A DNA stretch of 64,000 nt. Source: AV69 sp963742315 (GTDB lineage Bacteria > Verrucomicrobiota > Verrucomicrobiia > Chthoniobacterales > UBA10450). The DNA lies in the NCBI GenBank assembly GCA_963742315.1, contig CAVULE010000011.1:24555-88554 (forward strand), written 5' to 3'. A program made the translations under genes and the position numbers. Shown piece after piece: positions 9,778 to 17,351 of this stretch. Each line of letters begins with the position of its first letter. Position 1 is the stretch's first letter. The notes under the pieces were generated by a model. That model was given only the letters and a program-made list of their open reading frames with translations. It searched no databases and was not told the DNA's origin.

Positions 9778-10344
9778 ATGGAGAATGAAGAAATGGTTCT
9801 CCAACATTCGTTGGTCGCAAGTTTTATAGATAATTTCGAGAGAAAGTACGGCAATGATGCAAGGGTGCGAATCGTGCGGGATTGGCTCCTCGAAGTCTTG
9901 AACAGAGATGGGATGGGGTACGATGATTTTGCAGTTCTTGTGGCTATATTCAGCAAGATCGGCAAGAAAAATGGCCCGGTACGCATTGTGCAGGACGAAA
10001 CCTGGCGACGAGCTCACGGGTTTAAATCTGTTGCGGTTGCCCACGCCGAGAACCTAGATCCCACTGCATCTCCTACTCGACGCCAAGTCAGAACAATTAT
10101 CGAGCGCCTTCGTCTGCGAAATTTCTTTGCATGGGTAACTTTTGGTCGACGTCACACCTACTATTCAAACCGAATGACGCCAGCGCAGCTGAGTGAAGCT
10201 GTTTTTGCCCTGAAAACGCGAGGCGCGACAGCAAAGCATTTAAAGCGCCGCTTAAATGCCGACCTTACACGTAGGATTCGAGCCGAGCGCCAGAGGCTCG
10301 CGGCTGAAGCGCCAGAGATCGAAGCCTCTGACCCGCCACTTTAA
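9778..10344 (+). CDS. Hypothetical protein, possible winged-helix replication or DNA-binding protein
   Basis: Unrecognised protein of about 188 residues; the frame is open from 9499, but the part before 9778 looks non-coding. A GGAG at about 9779-9782 precedes the ATG at 9793, so that start is also possible. Seen: a helical N-terminal half, then a segment that reads like a winged helix (SPTRRQVRTIIERLRLRNF followed by VTFGRRHTYYSNRMTP), and a basic, arginine-rich C-terminus. It follows the excisionase-like gene and is directly followed by iteron-like repeats. This makes a replication initiator of a small integrative element an attractive but unproven idea. Confidence 0.5.
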   Translation: MENEEMVLQHSLVASFIDNFERKYGNDARVRIVRDWLLEVLNRDGMGYDDFAVLVAIFSKIGKKNGPVRIVQDETWRRAHGFKSVAVAHAENLDPTASPTRRQVRTIIERLRLRNFFAWVTFGRRHTYYSNRMTPAQLSEAVFALKTRGATAKHLKRRLNADLTRRIRAERQRLAAEAPEIEASDPPL

Positions 10345-10425
10345 TAAAAACAAGTTTAATGAAAACGGGTGTGAATAGAAACGCGTTGAATGAGAAATGA
10401 ATTGAATAAAAACCTTCTGAAAAAG
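10343..10425 (+). repeat. Iteron-like degenerate tandem repeats
   Basis: Five consecutive 15-16-base units of the form AATRAAAAC-N2-GTTTG begin at the stop codon of the upstream gene: they start with AATAAAAAC, AATGAAAAC, AATAGAAAC, AATGAGAAA and AATAAAAAC. Regular spacing beside a putative winged-helix gene resembles iterons of a replication origin. The repeats are degenerate and could also be low-complexity drift. Confidence 0.45.
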
Positions 10426-10443
10426 AAATTTCTTAAAAGCCCC

Positions 10444-10470
10444 CTGCCGTCCCCCAAAGGGGGACGACAG
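10444..10470 (+). repeat. Strong GC hairpin downstream of the putative Rep gene
   Basis: Twelve-base arms CTGCCGTCCCCC and GGGGGACGACAG around an AAA loop, with one mismatch. It lacks a following run of T, so it is not a standard intrinsic terminator. It may end transcription from 9778-10344 or belong to the iteron region. Confidence 0.5.
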
Positions 10471-11278
10471 AGAAAGTCGAATTATTCCTTTTCCATAGAG
10501 TACTTAACTTTATTCGTTAAGGAGAAAATTTTTTCGCGATTGAAACTGGATTCGAGCTCTAGCCACGCCCGAAGTGCCGACCCCCTCCCCCGAGGCCGTT
10601 TCCCCCCGGGATACTTGGCGCAATTTCCGTGGCGAATTCCGTAGCAACGTTCCGGCTGCCTCCGCTAGAAATGCCCAAACATCTGATAAGCCCTCAGCCT
10701 TCTTGTCCGACGCTCTCGTCGGTCCGACGCCGTTCCGCTTTCTCCCGCTGTGTTCCGCTGTCTCTCGCGATGCGCTTCAGAAACCGCGATTGAGAAGTGA
10801 ACCGATCCGCTATTGCAGAAACTTTTCCGCCGTTCGAACCGGTTTGAATCGCCAGCCTTAACCTGAACTATGTCCATAGAAAACTGAAACGCCTTTTTAA
10901 AGTGCGGCTATAGAAATCGTCGGTCCAAACTTAGGCCGAACTGCGTCTATAGGATTTGGCCTGGGACCCGCTAAGTGCATCTATAGGGAAATTGCGGTTG
11001 GAGGCGCGACGCGGTGTCATTTTCGATATCGCCTCTCTAAAAAGTCGGGAACTCTTGACTCGCGGCGTTGTGCCTTTGCGGCTGACCCAATCGGAAACGG
11101 GGTTACCGATCAGCCGATTCTGTTGCCAACGCACAACTCGGATTAGTCAACGCGGCGACCGAACATCTCTCCGACTTCAAACCACTTGGCTGAAGAAAAA
11201 AGAAAAGGCGCCGCACCTCGACCGCAAGACAGCAAAAGAAATGGCGTGCCTTCTTCACCACGTTATGATCGTCTGCAT

Positions 11279-11303
11279 CCAGGTTCGATTCCTGCGTCAC
11301 GCA
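11279..11303 (+). other. tRNA 3'-end-like fragment beside the integrase (possible att site)
   Basis: A T-arm-like segment: stem CCAGG, loop TTCGATT, stem CCTGC (four of five pairs), then a seven-base acceptor-like strand GTCACGC and an A. No matching 5' half lies upstream. It lies seven bases beyond the 3' end of the integrase, a common place for an attachment site. It could be chance. Confidence 0.4.
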
Positions 11304-11309
11304 AAATTA

Positions 11310-12490
11310 TTACGCGCCTGCAACGCCAAGCCGCGGAACGAAATCGTTCATGCCGATCGACGGGACATCTTCAAGCAAATATGCGTACCACTGTTGTGTT
11401 GTTTCGACGCTGGCATGGCGAAGAAAATCGCGAACTTTGAGTATGTCTCGCGTTGCATTGTAAACCAAACTGCCAGCATACCGCCGCAGTTCGTAGCTCG
11501 TTTTTGATCGATCTTTGATCCATTGGCTCACCCAAGTGGAGTGGCGGCGATCGACAGCAATCTTACGATCCGTCGACGTCACGCCCGGGACGATATAATC
11601 GTTCGTCGAGAGAAGCCGAAACCGCCTCAATTCTTTAAGCACATCCGGCGCGATTGGTACCCAACCCTCACTCCCTTTCGGATAAAAATTTTCTTCCGGA
11701 CGTTCGATGATTCCGATGCGCCCGTTCTCAATCCAGCTCCATCGCGCATTCCGAATCTCCACGTTGCGCAACCCAAGCCGAGAAAAAAGTAGGAAGGCGA
11801 CATAGACGGCGGGATCGGATTCCGCCAACATCGGCGCTGCGGCGTTGATCGCCGCAATCACGCCGGTATCAAGAGCGCGCGGCTTCGAACGCTTTGGCAT
11901 TTCTACACTTTCCTTTCGAAAGCCGTCCAAATCGGGAAGATTAAGGTCCTCGTAAAATCGCATTTTCCGCGGCGCGACGACGGAACGAGCTTGGACCACA
12001 TAACTGCGAATTGATGCTCGAGCGCGTCGACGTGCCAACTCGCCTGTGGCCGTCGCTCTCCTAATTCGTTCAAATTGGCGAATCAAATCTCCCGTAAGCA
12101 ACGAGGAGCTTCGCTCATCTGGATCACCTCCATGCACTGTACGAATAAGCAACCGAAGAGCACTGCTGTTGTTCCGGATCGTACTTGGACGGTCTTCAGC
12201 ATTTGATTGATACCGCTGTATTAAATCGCCGATCTTGGCGTAGCCAGTTCGGCTCTTCAGTTTTTCTGCCGTTTCCCAGTGACCATTCAAAATTGGCTCG
12301 ATAATCAATTTCGCCCGTGCTTTCGCCGACGCGATCACATTTGTTCGAAGCGACCGGTGAACAGTGCCGATACGCCTGCCACAGTTTGACGGCGGCTCAA
12401 ACCGAATATAATAGGGCCCTCCGGGCCGCCGCGGCGGCGCCAGATGAAATTCCGGCCATGAACATGAAACAACAGACGCGCGTCTTTCAT
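11310..12490 (-). pseudogene. Tyrosine recombinase/integrase, frameshifted near its N-terminus
   Basis: Site-specific recombinase of the phage-integrase family. The open C-terminal part (GTG at 12338 down to 11310, 342 residues) has the first catalytic Arg in LGLRNVEIR, the box II segment YELRRYAGS, the LRHAS turn and the nucleophile Tyr in TTQQWYAY; His of the usual HxLR motif is replaced by Tyr. The N-terminal part reads MKDARLLFHVHGRNFIWRRR from 12490 in another frame, then rejoins as PYYIRFEPP near 12410. The shift is at a GC palindrome (GGCCCGGAGGGCCC). It is either inactive or affected by a sequencing indel. It reads away from tRNA-Arg at 12624. Confidence 0.8.
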
Positions 12491-12623
12491 ACGGTCGATC
12501 CTATGAAAGCTGCCAGGTTTATGCAACGGAATTTGCTACGGAATATTTTCGATACGAGACGACACGATGCTGCAGCATTTGTAAGCAATTTTCATAGGTA
12601 AAACGCACTAAGATTTCGATTTT

Positions 12624-12697
12624 GCGCCCGTAGCTCAACTGGATAGAGCATCTGACTACGGATCAGAAGGTTTGAGGTTCGAATCCCCACGGGCGCG
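12624..12697 (+). tRNA. tRNA-Arg (anticodon ACG)
   Basis: Complete cloverleaf: acceptor GCGCCCG pairs with CGGGCGC, D arm GCTC/GAGC, anticodon stem TCTGA/TCAGA around loop CTACGGA (anticodon ACG), T arm TGAGG/CCCCA around TTCGAAT with one A-C mismatch, discriminator G. CCA is not encoded. It is the only complete tRNA found and is the probable landmark of the integration hotspot. Confidence 0.95.
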
Positions 12698-13285
12698 CGC
12701 CTATGAAAAAGAGGCGACTTGGTGTATGTCAATGAAGGGGGTGTTGCCCTTATATTGCCCTAATCCGCTGGGCGATGATTCGCCAACGTTTTCGTCTGGC
12801 AGGCGGTTTCACCCTCGGCGGCGGAGCTGTGCGGGAATTCGTCGAAAGGACACAGGGCTCATTCAGACTGCGCCTTCATGAATCCTACTGCGAGGTCCTG
12901 ACAAAACTCCGCGAGGCGAGCCGATTCTCGTCTGCCCAAATCGCAAGAAAAATCGCGGCTTGCGCTGCGGGCGGTCCGCTCGCAGAGCGCCTCAATGGCA
13001 TTGATCGCGGTTCAGTGCGCTCATTTTATCCGATGCGCTCCCACTTGGCCTTTCACTCGCATTGCCAGCCTCATTGACGATCTCATATGGACCTAAAATG
13101 TTCTTAAAAAATTTTGTCAGCGGATAAAAACGGTGGATAAAGAATCGCGAACAGGCGGCTATTGAACGGATTCGACTCCCGTACGCGCTGCCAGTTTTTA
13201 CCTATAAAAGAGCCAAATAAAACGATTTTTGATGTCAAATTCATGACAAAAGCCCGGCACCCGACAAGACGGATGAACCGAAAAA
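12698..13285. other. Spacer between tRNA-Arg and the next gene; holds a tRNA-end-like fragment
   Basis: No supported gene. A + strand frame at 12775-13077 has no recognised features. At 13166-13193 there is a T-arm-like fragment: ACGGA, loop TTCGACT, CCCGT (four of five pairs), acceptor-like ACGCGCT, G and CCA. It has no 5' half and may be a displaced tRNA or tmRNA end or chance. Confidence 0.4.
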
Positions 13286-14095
13286 ATGAGCAATCATTTT
13301 ATGGACGACGATGACCTCCAACTTTACCGAATCAAATTTCCCAAAGGTGAGTTCCTGAAGCTACCGGATGAAGATCAGGTGTTCTTCATTCGGCTCGCCC
13401 AAGTTGCAGACGACCTGCGCCATGTAATTCATCTTTGCGTTGCCGCCGAAAAAGGCACGAAATCGCAGTCCGCCGAGGAGCGAAGGCTCGCTCTTCACCA
13501 ACTACTCTTTAGCGTGCGTTCTGTTTACAGCATTCTGAACGAGGGCTGGAAAGTCATCACAGAACGCTGGAGCGAAAAGGCGCTGGGCAAAAGATGGCAT
13601 CCCCGACTCAGTGATGACGCCAAAGAGGCGTTGCAATTTCTCGGCCGATATTTTGCCAAGCCGAACCTCACCCGCACAATTCGAGACAATTTCGGCTCCC
13701 ACTACCTGTCGGAACACTTACGAGAACCCTTACTACACGTGCCGGAGGAAGCCGCAGAAATCATCACAGGAAAACACAGCGGGAATATCTTTTACACGCT
13801 GGCAGAGGAGGTGCGGGCGCTTGCGATAATGCAGGCGGCCGCGCACCAGGACACTCCGAAGCTATGGGACGAGAAGGCTTCGAAAGACGATATCAGAGCA
13901 GCAGCGATACGGCTATACGAGAGCTTTAAGCCTGTTCGCGACGCCTTCGACCGATTCGCCAACAATGTGTTGGTCACAATTGTGAAGTCCCTTCCATATA
14001 CGACCGAGACATTTATTCCGCCTCGTCTTACGCAGCTCCAGGAAATGACGATACCTCTTTTTATTGAAGAGCGACCCGAAAGACTCAAGAGGTGA
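13286..14095 (+). CDS. Hypothetical protein (269 aa), accessory cargo
   Basis: Unrecognised soluble protein of 269 residues starting MSNHFMDDDD; ATG at 13286 or 13301. It is largely helical with no signal peptide, membrane segment or cysteine motif. The composition and unbroken frame argue that it is a real gene. It lies alone between two tRNA-3'-end-like fragments (13166-13193 and 14227-14251), as expected of a cargo gene brought in by a small tRNA-targeting element. No function can be assigned. Confidence 0.7.
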   Translation: MSNHFMDDDDLQLYRIKFPKGEFLKLPDEDQVFFIRLAQVADDLRHVIHLCVAAEKGTKSQSAEERRLALHQLLFSVRSVYSILNEGWKVITERWSEKALGKRWHPRLSDDAKEALQFLGRYFAKPNLTRTIRDNFGSHYLSEHLREPLLHVPEEAAEIITGKHSGNIFYTLAEEVRALAIMQAAAHQDTPKLWDEKASKDDIRAAAIRLYESFKPVRDAFDRFANNVLVTIVKSLPYTTETFIPPRLTQLQEMTIPLFIEERPERLKR

Positions 14096-14525
14096 GTTTT
14101 ACTACCCTTTGCTGGATCGCTCATTAAATGCTTGTGTGCGCGCAATCTCTTCGCTTCAGCCGGCCGCTTTTTTTCAAGTCGTTTTTTTGCTGAATGCCAA
14201 CACGTGAGTTTAGGCGCTGTCGCTCCGAGGGTTCGAATCCATCCCTCACCGCTTCCTCAGTTATCAGGCTCAATTGTCCAAGGCTCCGAGTCTTCACGGC
14301 CCGACAAGAAGCAGGCGGCGGTGGCGTCAGTAAGTCACGGTCTTACTTTGATTCCAAAAGGTCCGATCGGGCGCATCGAATTACGGAATCGACGTTCCCG
14401 CGTTGGGGCATTGGATGTCGGATCTTGAACGTTGGGCGTTTTCCCATACAAAAACCATCAAAACGGACGCTCAAAATAAAAGATCTTCAGTTGAAAATCA
14501 GCCCGAAATATGGATTTGACGACAT
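14096..14525. other. Spacer with a tRNA 3'-end fragment upstream of the toxin-antitoxin pair
   Basis: No gene supported. It contains the tRNA-Ser-type fragment described at 14227-14251, and A/T-rich sequence before 14526 that probably holds the promoter of the toxin-antitoxin operon. Confidence 0.45.
14227..14251 (+). pseudogene. Partial tRNA 3' end, copy 1 (serine-type)
   Basis: T arm GAGGG, loop TTCGAAT, CCATC (four of five pairs), then acceptor strand CCTCACC and discriminator G, with no 5' half. A GAGGG T stem and a CCTC acceptor fit tRNA-Ser. The same fragment with three differences recurs at 15512-15536, so the two form imperfect direct repeats around the toxin-antitoxin operon. Confidence 0.6.
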
Positions 14526-14924
14526 ATGGATTCTGGCACATACTCTGCTATAAGATGGATTGTTGAATTGGGAGATGAGTTCCAGCCCGAATATGATGAT
14601 TTGCCTGAGGAAGTTCAGGATGAGCTTCTGGCTATGACCCGTCTTCTTCAACAATTCGGACCGCAATTGAAGCGGCCGCATGCAGACACAATGAATGGTT
14701 CGCGACATGCAAATATGAAGGAGTTGCGTTTTGACGCCGCTGACGGTGTCTGGCGCGTCGCATTTGCTTTTGATCCGCGTCGCAAAGCCATTCTGCTTGT
14801 CGCAGGAGATAAATCAGGCAGCAGTGAAAAACGATTTTATCGTGAATTAATCAGCAAGGCAGATGATCGTTACGACGCCCACCTTGCCCGATTAAAAAAG
14901 AAAGGGAAGAAACGATATGGCTAG
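14526..14924 (+). CDS. RelE/HigB-type toxin (Gp49-like)
   Basis: Predicted mRNA-interferase toxin of the HigB/Gp49 branch of the RelE-ParE fold, 132 residues. Seen: WIVELGDEFQPEYDDLPEEVQDEL (helix pair), the strand MKELRFDAADGVWRVAFAF with the conserved ELR...WR core, ILLVAGDKSG, and a basic KRFYRELISKADDRY helix. The stop overlaps the start of the helix-turn-helix gene by 8 bases, toxin first, the order of higBA systems. Toxin would cleave ribosome-bound mRNA; the antitoxin would neutralise it and repress the operon. Its place between tRNA fragments suggests it stabilises or is carried by a small element. Confidence 0.85.
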   Translation: MDSGTYSAIRWIVELGDEFQPEYDDLPEEVQDELLAMTRLLQQFGPQLKRPHADTMNGSRHANMKELRFDAADGVWRVAFAFDPRRKAILLVAGDKSGSSEKRFYRELISKADDRYDAHLARLKKKGKKRYG

Positions 14925-15279
14925 GAACGTAAACGAAATTATCAGACATTTAAGCTCCGCTCGAAAGAAGAAGATCGAGGCTCGTGCGGCCCAATTAATT
15001 GCGGAGGAAATGACAAGACAAGAGCTGCGACGTGCTCTGGCACGCACACAAGTTGAGGTTGCCAAAAAGCTAGGCATCACGCAGGACAGTGTATCCCGCC
15101 TTGAACAGCGGACTGATCTTTTACTTTCGACCTTGCGACGCTATATCGCCGCCTTAGGCGGCCGCCTTTCGCTGATCGCGGAGTTTCCCGACCACAAACC
15201 GGTCGTGTTGCGCGGTATCGCCGACGACGATTTCAAGCTGCTCGAAAAAAGCCAAAAACGCACCAAGGCTTACGCCTAG
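14917..15279 (+). CDS. XRE-type antitoxin (HigA-like)
   Basis: Antitoxin and operon repressor, 120 residues. Seen: an N-terminal helical part, then a Cro/C1 helix-turn-helix at about residues 40-80 (LARTQVEVAKKLGITQDSVSRLEQ) and a conserved tail (ALGGRLSLIAEF). The layout matches antitoxins paired with Gp49-like toxins. Overlaps the toxin gene by 8 bases, so translation is coupled. Palindromes for autoregulation upstream of 14526 were not resolved by eye. Confidence 0.88.
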   Translation: MARNVNEIIRHLSSARKKKIEARAAQLIAEEMTRQELRRALARTQVEVAKKLGITQDSVSRLEQRTDLLLSTLRRYIAALGGRLSLIAEFPDHKPVVLRGIADDDFKLLEKSQKRTKAYA

Positions 15280-15320
15280 CCGCCGCAATCTGCGTTTGCA
15301 ATTTTGTTAGACTTGCGAAC

Positions 15321-15371
15321 GCACTGCCCTCTCACGGCAGAGGTGGGCGGGTTCGAGCCCCGTAGGCTCCG
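15321..15371 (+). pseudogene. 3' half of tRNA-Glu (anticodon CTC)
   Basis: Anticodon stem CTGCC/GGCAG encloses loop CTCTCAC (anticodon CTC); T stem GCGGG/CCCGT encloses TTCGAGC; acceptor strand AGGCTCC and discriminator G follow. The expected 5' half beginning GGAGCCT is absent upstream, so the gene is not functional. Such 3' halves are left when an element integrates into a tRNA gene elsewhere. Confidence 0.75.
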
Positions 15372-15733
15372 CTCCTGATGTTGTCGCAAATATAGATTTT
15401 CGGGGCAAATTCGGGACAACTTTCGAAGCGCAAAGTTTTTCTAAACTCCGTCGGACAAAATAGCCGGATAACATTTCAGCGAGGGTTCAAAAAATTGCCA
15501 CGAATTAATCCGAGGGTTCGAATGCCTCCCTCACCGTTACCTATGAGCGGGCTAGCTGATCGGTCGAAACTTAAAGTAATTCTTCAAGCGTTTTTTAGTG
15601 CCCGGGAGGATCGAGGTTGCCCGGCGGGAAACCAAAAAGCCCCAGATTCGCGCTTTCAAAGACGCTTGGAATTGCGCACGATCTGATCGTGCGGCTCGGA
15701 ATGGGCGAAAGAATGTTCGTAAAAAAGGCGACA
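15372..15733. other. Spacer between tRNA fragments and the cassette region
   Basis: No gene supported. It contains the second serine-type tRNA fragment (15512-15536), itself preceded by an extra GAGGGTTC at 15481-15488. The rest shows no coding sense. Confidence 0.45.
15512..15536 (+). pseudogene. Partial tRNA 3' end, copy 2 (serine-type)
   Basis: T arm GAGGG, loop TTCGAAT, GCCTC (four of five pairs), acceptor strand CCTCACC and discriminator G; no 5' half. Imperfect direct repeat of 14227-14251, 1.28 kb downstream and in the same orientation. The pair brackets the toxin-antitoxin operon and the tRNA-Glu half, as an attL/attR pair would. Confidence 0.6.
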
Positions 15734-15757
15734 TTCGCCTAATCATAGTTAGGCGAA
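15734..15757. repeat. Perfect palindrome carrying an integron core site (start of cassette run)
   Basis: TTCGCCTAA and TTAGGCGAA separated by TCATAG form a perfect inverted repeat. It contains GTTAGGC (15748-15754), the integron core-site consensus GTTRRRY, facing a GCCTAAT inverse core. It precedes the HNH gene just as core sites precede the next two genes and may be a collapsed attC. Confidence 0.55.
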
Positions 15758-15777
15758 TTGAACGCGTTTAGGAAGAC

Positions 15778-16191
15778 ATGACACTGGACGAGCTTCGACG
15801 CATCTGGCAGAAGACCGAAGGCCATTGCCACTTTTGCGGTGACCCAGTCATTTTCGAACGCCGCGGTTGGATCGATGGTGATTTGAGTGGCTATTGGGAG
15901 ATTAACCATGTGATCCAGCGACAGAAAGGTGGGCGCGTTGACGCAGACAATTGTTTGCCGGCCTGCACACGCTGCAATCGTCTGCGGTGGCATCGCAAGG
16001 GCGAAGGCATTCGGGAGCTACTGTTTCTTGGCCTTATCGCCCGGGATGAGATTCGCAGCGGCACAGCCGTCGGTAAGATTTTAGCTCGTTTACAGGAACA
16101 ACGGCTGCACCGGAACAAGCTGAGGCGGAAGTCGAGAGCCCATTCGCCTAACCAATCGCTGCAGCCAACCGCTGGCCGTTCCGATGTCTAG
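15778..16191 (+). CDS. HNH endonuclease, cassette-borne
   Basis: Small HNH-family nuclease, 137 residues, ATG at 15778 with AGGAAG just upstream. Seen: zinc knuckle CHFCGD near residue 17, the HNH core YWEINHVIQRQKGG with the catalytic His near residue 44, then DNCLPACTRCNRLR supplying the second cysteine pair and the N of HNH. Family enzymes nick or cut DNA; a specific role is not shown. The last residues (PNQSLQPTAGRSDV) are encoded by the attC-like site that follows, a usual feature of cassette genes. It is the first gene of the cassette run. Confidence 0.85.
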   Translation: MTLDELRRIWQKTEGHCHFCGDPVIFERRGWIDGDLSGYWEINHVIQRQKGGRVDADNCLPACTRCNRLRWHRKGEGIRELLFLGLIARDEIRSGTAVGKILARLQEQRLHRNKLRRKSRAHSPNQSLQPTAGRSDV

Positions 16192-16269
16192 TTTTCAGAT
16201 GACTTCAACAGTTAACTGCGCAGCAAAGCTCGCTCCCGCCAGCGGTGGCTGAGCTCCGTCTCGTTAGGC
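16146..16269 (+). repeat. attC-like site 1 (124 bp)
   Basis: Starts with inverse core GCCTAAC (16146-16152) and ends with core GTTAGGC (16263-16269), exactly complementary. The inner arms CCAACCGCTGG and CCAGCGGTGG also pair, giving a long imperfect hairpin. 124 bp is within the known attC size range. A near-identical site of the same length follows at 16631. Confidence 0.78.
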
Positions 16270-16272
16270 GTA

Positions 16273-16497
16273 ATGAAACGAACACTCGTAGCGGTTGGTT
16301 TCGCCATACTCGCTTCATTGCTGTCCGTGCCCTATGGCGGCATGCATCATGGCGTGATATTCAATCCCGGTCGCGGGACGTTTTGGAACGTCCCGTATGA
16401 TCTGATTGCGGTAACGCCGCTCATTTTGCAAACTGTCTTTGCCGCTGTAGCGGCCGCTGTGATCGTAAACCTGTTATCGCGCAGACCGCGAAAGTGA
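16273..16497 (+). CDS. Small membrane protein (74 aa), cassette 2
   Basis: Protein of 74 residues starting three bases after the attC core site, typical for a cassette gene. Seen: two hydrophobic segments (about residues 5-22 and 45-67) joined by a loop containing HH and an FNPG turn, and a basic C-terminal RRPRK. No family recognised. It lies in the same orientation as its neighbours with an attC-like site at each end; 130 bases between its stop and the second site are non-coding. Confidence 0.65.
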   Translation: MKRTLVAVGFAILASLLSVPYGGMHHGVIFNPGRGTFWNVPYDLIAVTPLILQTVFAAVAAAVIVNLLSRRPRK

Positions 16498-16630
16498 CGG
16501 AGATTAAGCAGGCTCACCGCTGCTCCCGCGAGGACGCAATATGCAGAAGTCCCGGAGTAAGGATTCGGATGCAGCAGAAAGTCAGCACATACGAGAGTCA
16601 TCGCAGGTTGGCACCTTACGCGATTAATGG

Positions 16631-16754
16631 GTCTAACCAATCGCTGCAGCAACCGCTGGCCGTTCCGATGTCTAGCTTTCGCATGACTTCAACATCAAAA
16701 CTCTGCAGCAGAGCTCGCTTCCGCCAGCGGTGGCTGAGCTCTTCCTCGTTAGAC
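16631..16754 (+). repeat. attC-like site 2 (124 bp)
   Basis: Inverse core GTCTAAC (16631-16637) and core GTTAGAC (16748-16754) are complementary, with the change from site 1 (C to T) compensated at the other end (G to A). Internal sequence is about 85-90 percent identical to site 1. Compensated change in the cores supports a folded attC rather than a plain duplication. Confidence 0.78.
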
Positions 16755-16771
16755 CTAAGCACTCACGCGTG

Positions 16772-17197
16772 ATGGAACAATCCCAAACACCGCAGACGAT
16801 CGAACAAGCTCCCGCGAAGAAGCGACCGTACTGGTTCGGCTATCTTTATGCCGCCTTCTGGACATTTGTCACCTATTCGTGCGTAACGCACACCATTGTC
16901 GCCATTCGCGTTCTCTTCGTTGCGATGGGCTCTCAGGCGACACTGGCCGACCAAACAAAAATGGAGCTGATCATGGGCGCGTTCTTGTGGCCGGTTGCGA
17001 CGGTCTTTTTTGCTTGGGTCAGTTATAGGCTATTCACGCGTAGAGTTTGCATGAAGATGATTTACGCGCTCGTCCTTATCCACGCAGCCAATGTTCTTTT
17101 TTCGGGGCTTATTCCTGTTGTCGTCGCTTTTTGGGCGATTCTTTCAGGCATTGAGATCGCTAAGTTTAAGGAGCTTTGTGGAGCCGCAAAGGTTTAA
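16772..17197 (+). CDS. Four-helix membrane protein of unknown function, cassette 3
   Basis: Integral membrane protein of 141 residues, ATG at 16772, 18 bases after the attC core. Seen: a short polar N-terminus (MEQSQTPQTIEQAPAKKRP) and four hydrophobic segments at about 20-45, 60-85, 90-108 and 112-132. No known motif. No clear attC follows; GTTTAAC at 17192 and GTTATCC at 17229 may be a decayed short one. Probably the last or a truncated cassette. Confidence 0.7.
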   Translation: MEQSQTPQTIEQAPAKKRPYWFGYLYAAFWTFVTYSCVTHTIVAIRVLFVAMGSQATLADQTKMELIMGAFLWPVATVFFAWVSYRLFTRRVCMKMIYALVLIHAANVLFSGLIPVVVAFWAILSGIEIAKFKELCGAAKV

Positions 17198-17351
17198 CCA
17201 TGCGCCGGAGCTAACGGCGAGTCACGTCGTTATCCGATCAGCGGCAGTCCGTTCATAGTTCCACTTATCGTGTCGCTCTGTTGTATGCTTTTTGGATTTC
17301 CTTATCTCATTGCCGTGTGAAGAATGCGTTTTAATTTCGCAGAATTGAGTC

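Noticed and set aside
10444..10470. Intrinsic terminator
   Set aside because: Strong hairpin but no T tract follows, so only recorded as a hairpin.
10956..11507. 183-codon plus-strand frame
   Set aside because: It is antisense to the integrase in part and has no protein character.
17192..17235. Possible third attC (GTTTAAC ... GTTATCC)
   Set aside because: The cores are not complementary and the element would be shorter than known attC sites; mentioned only as a possible remnant.
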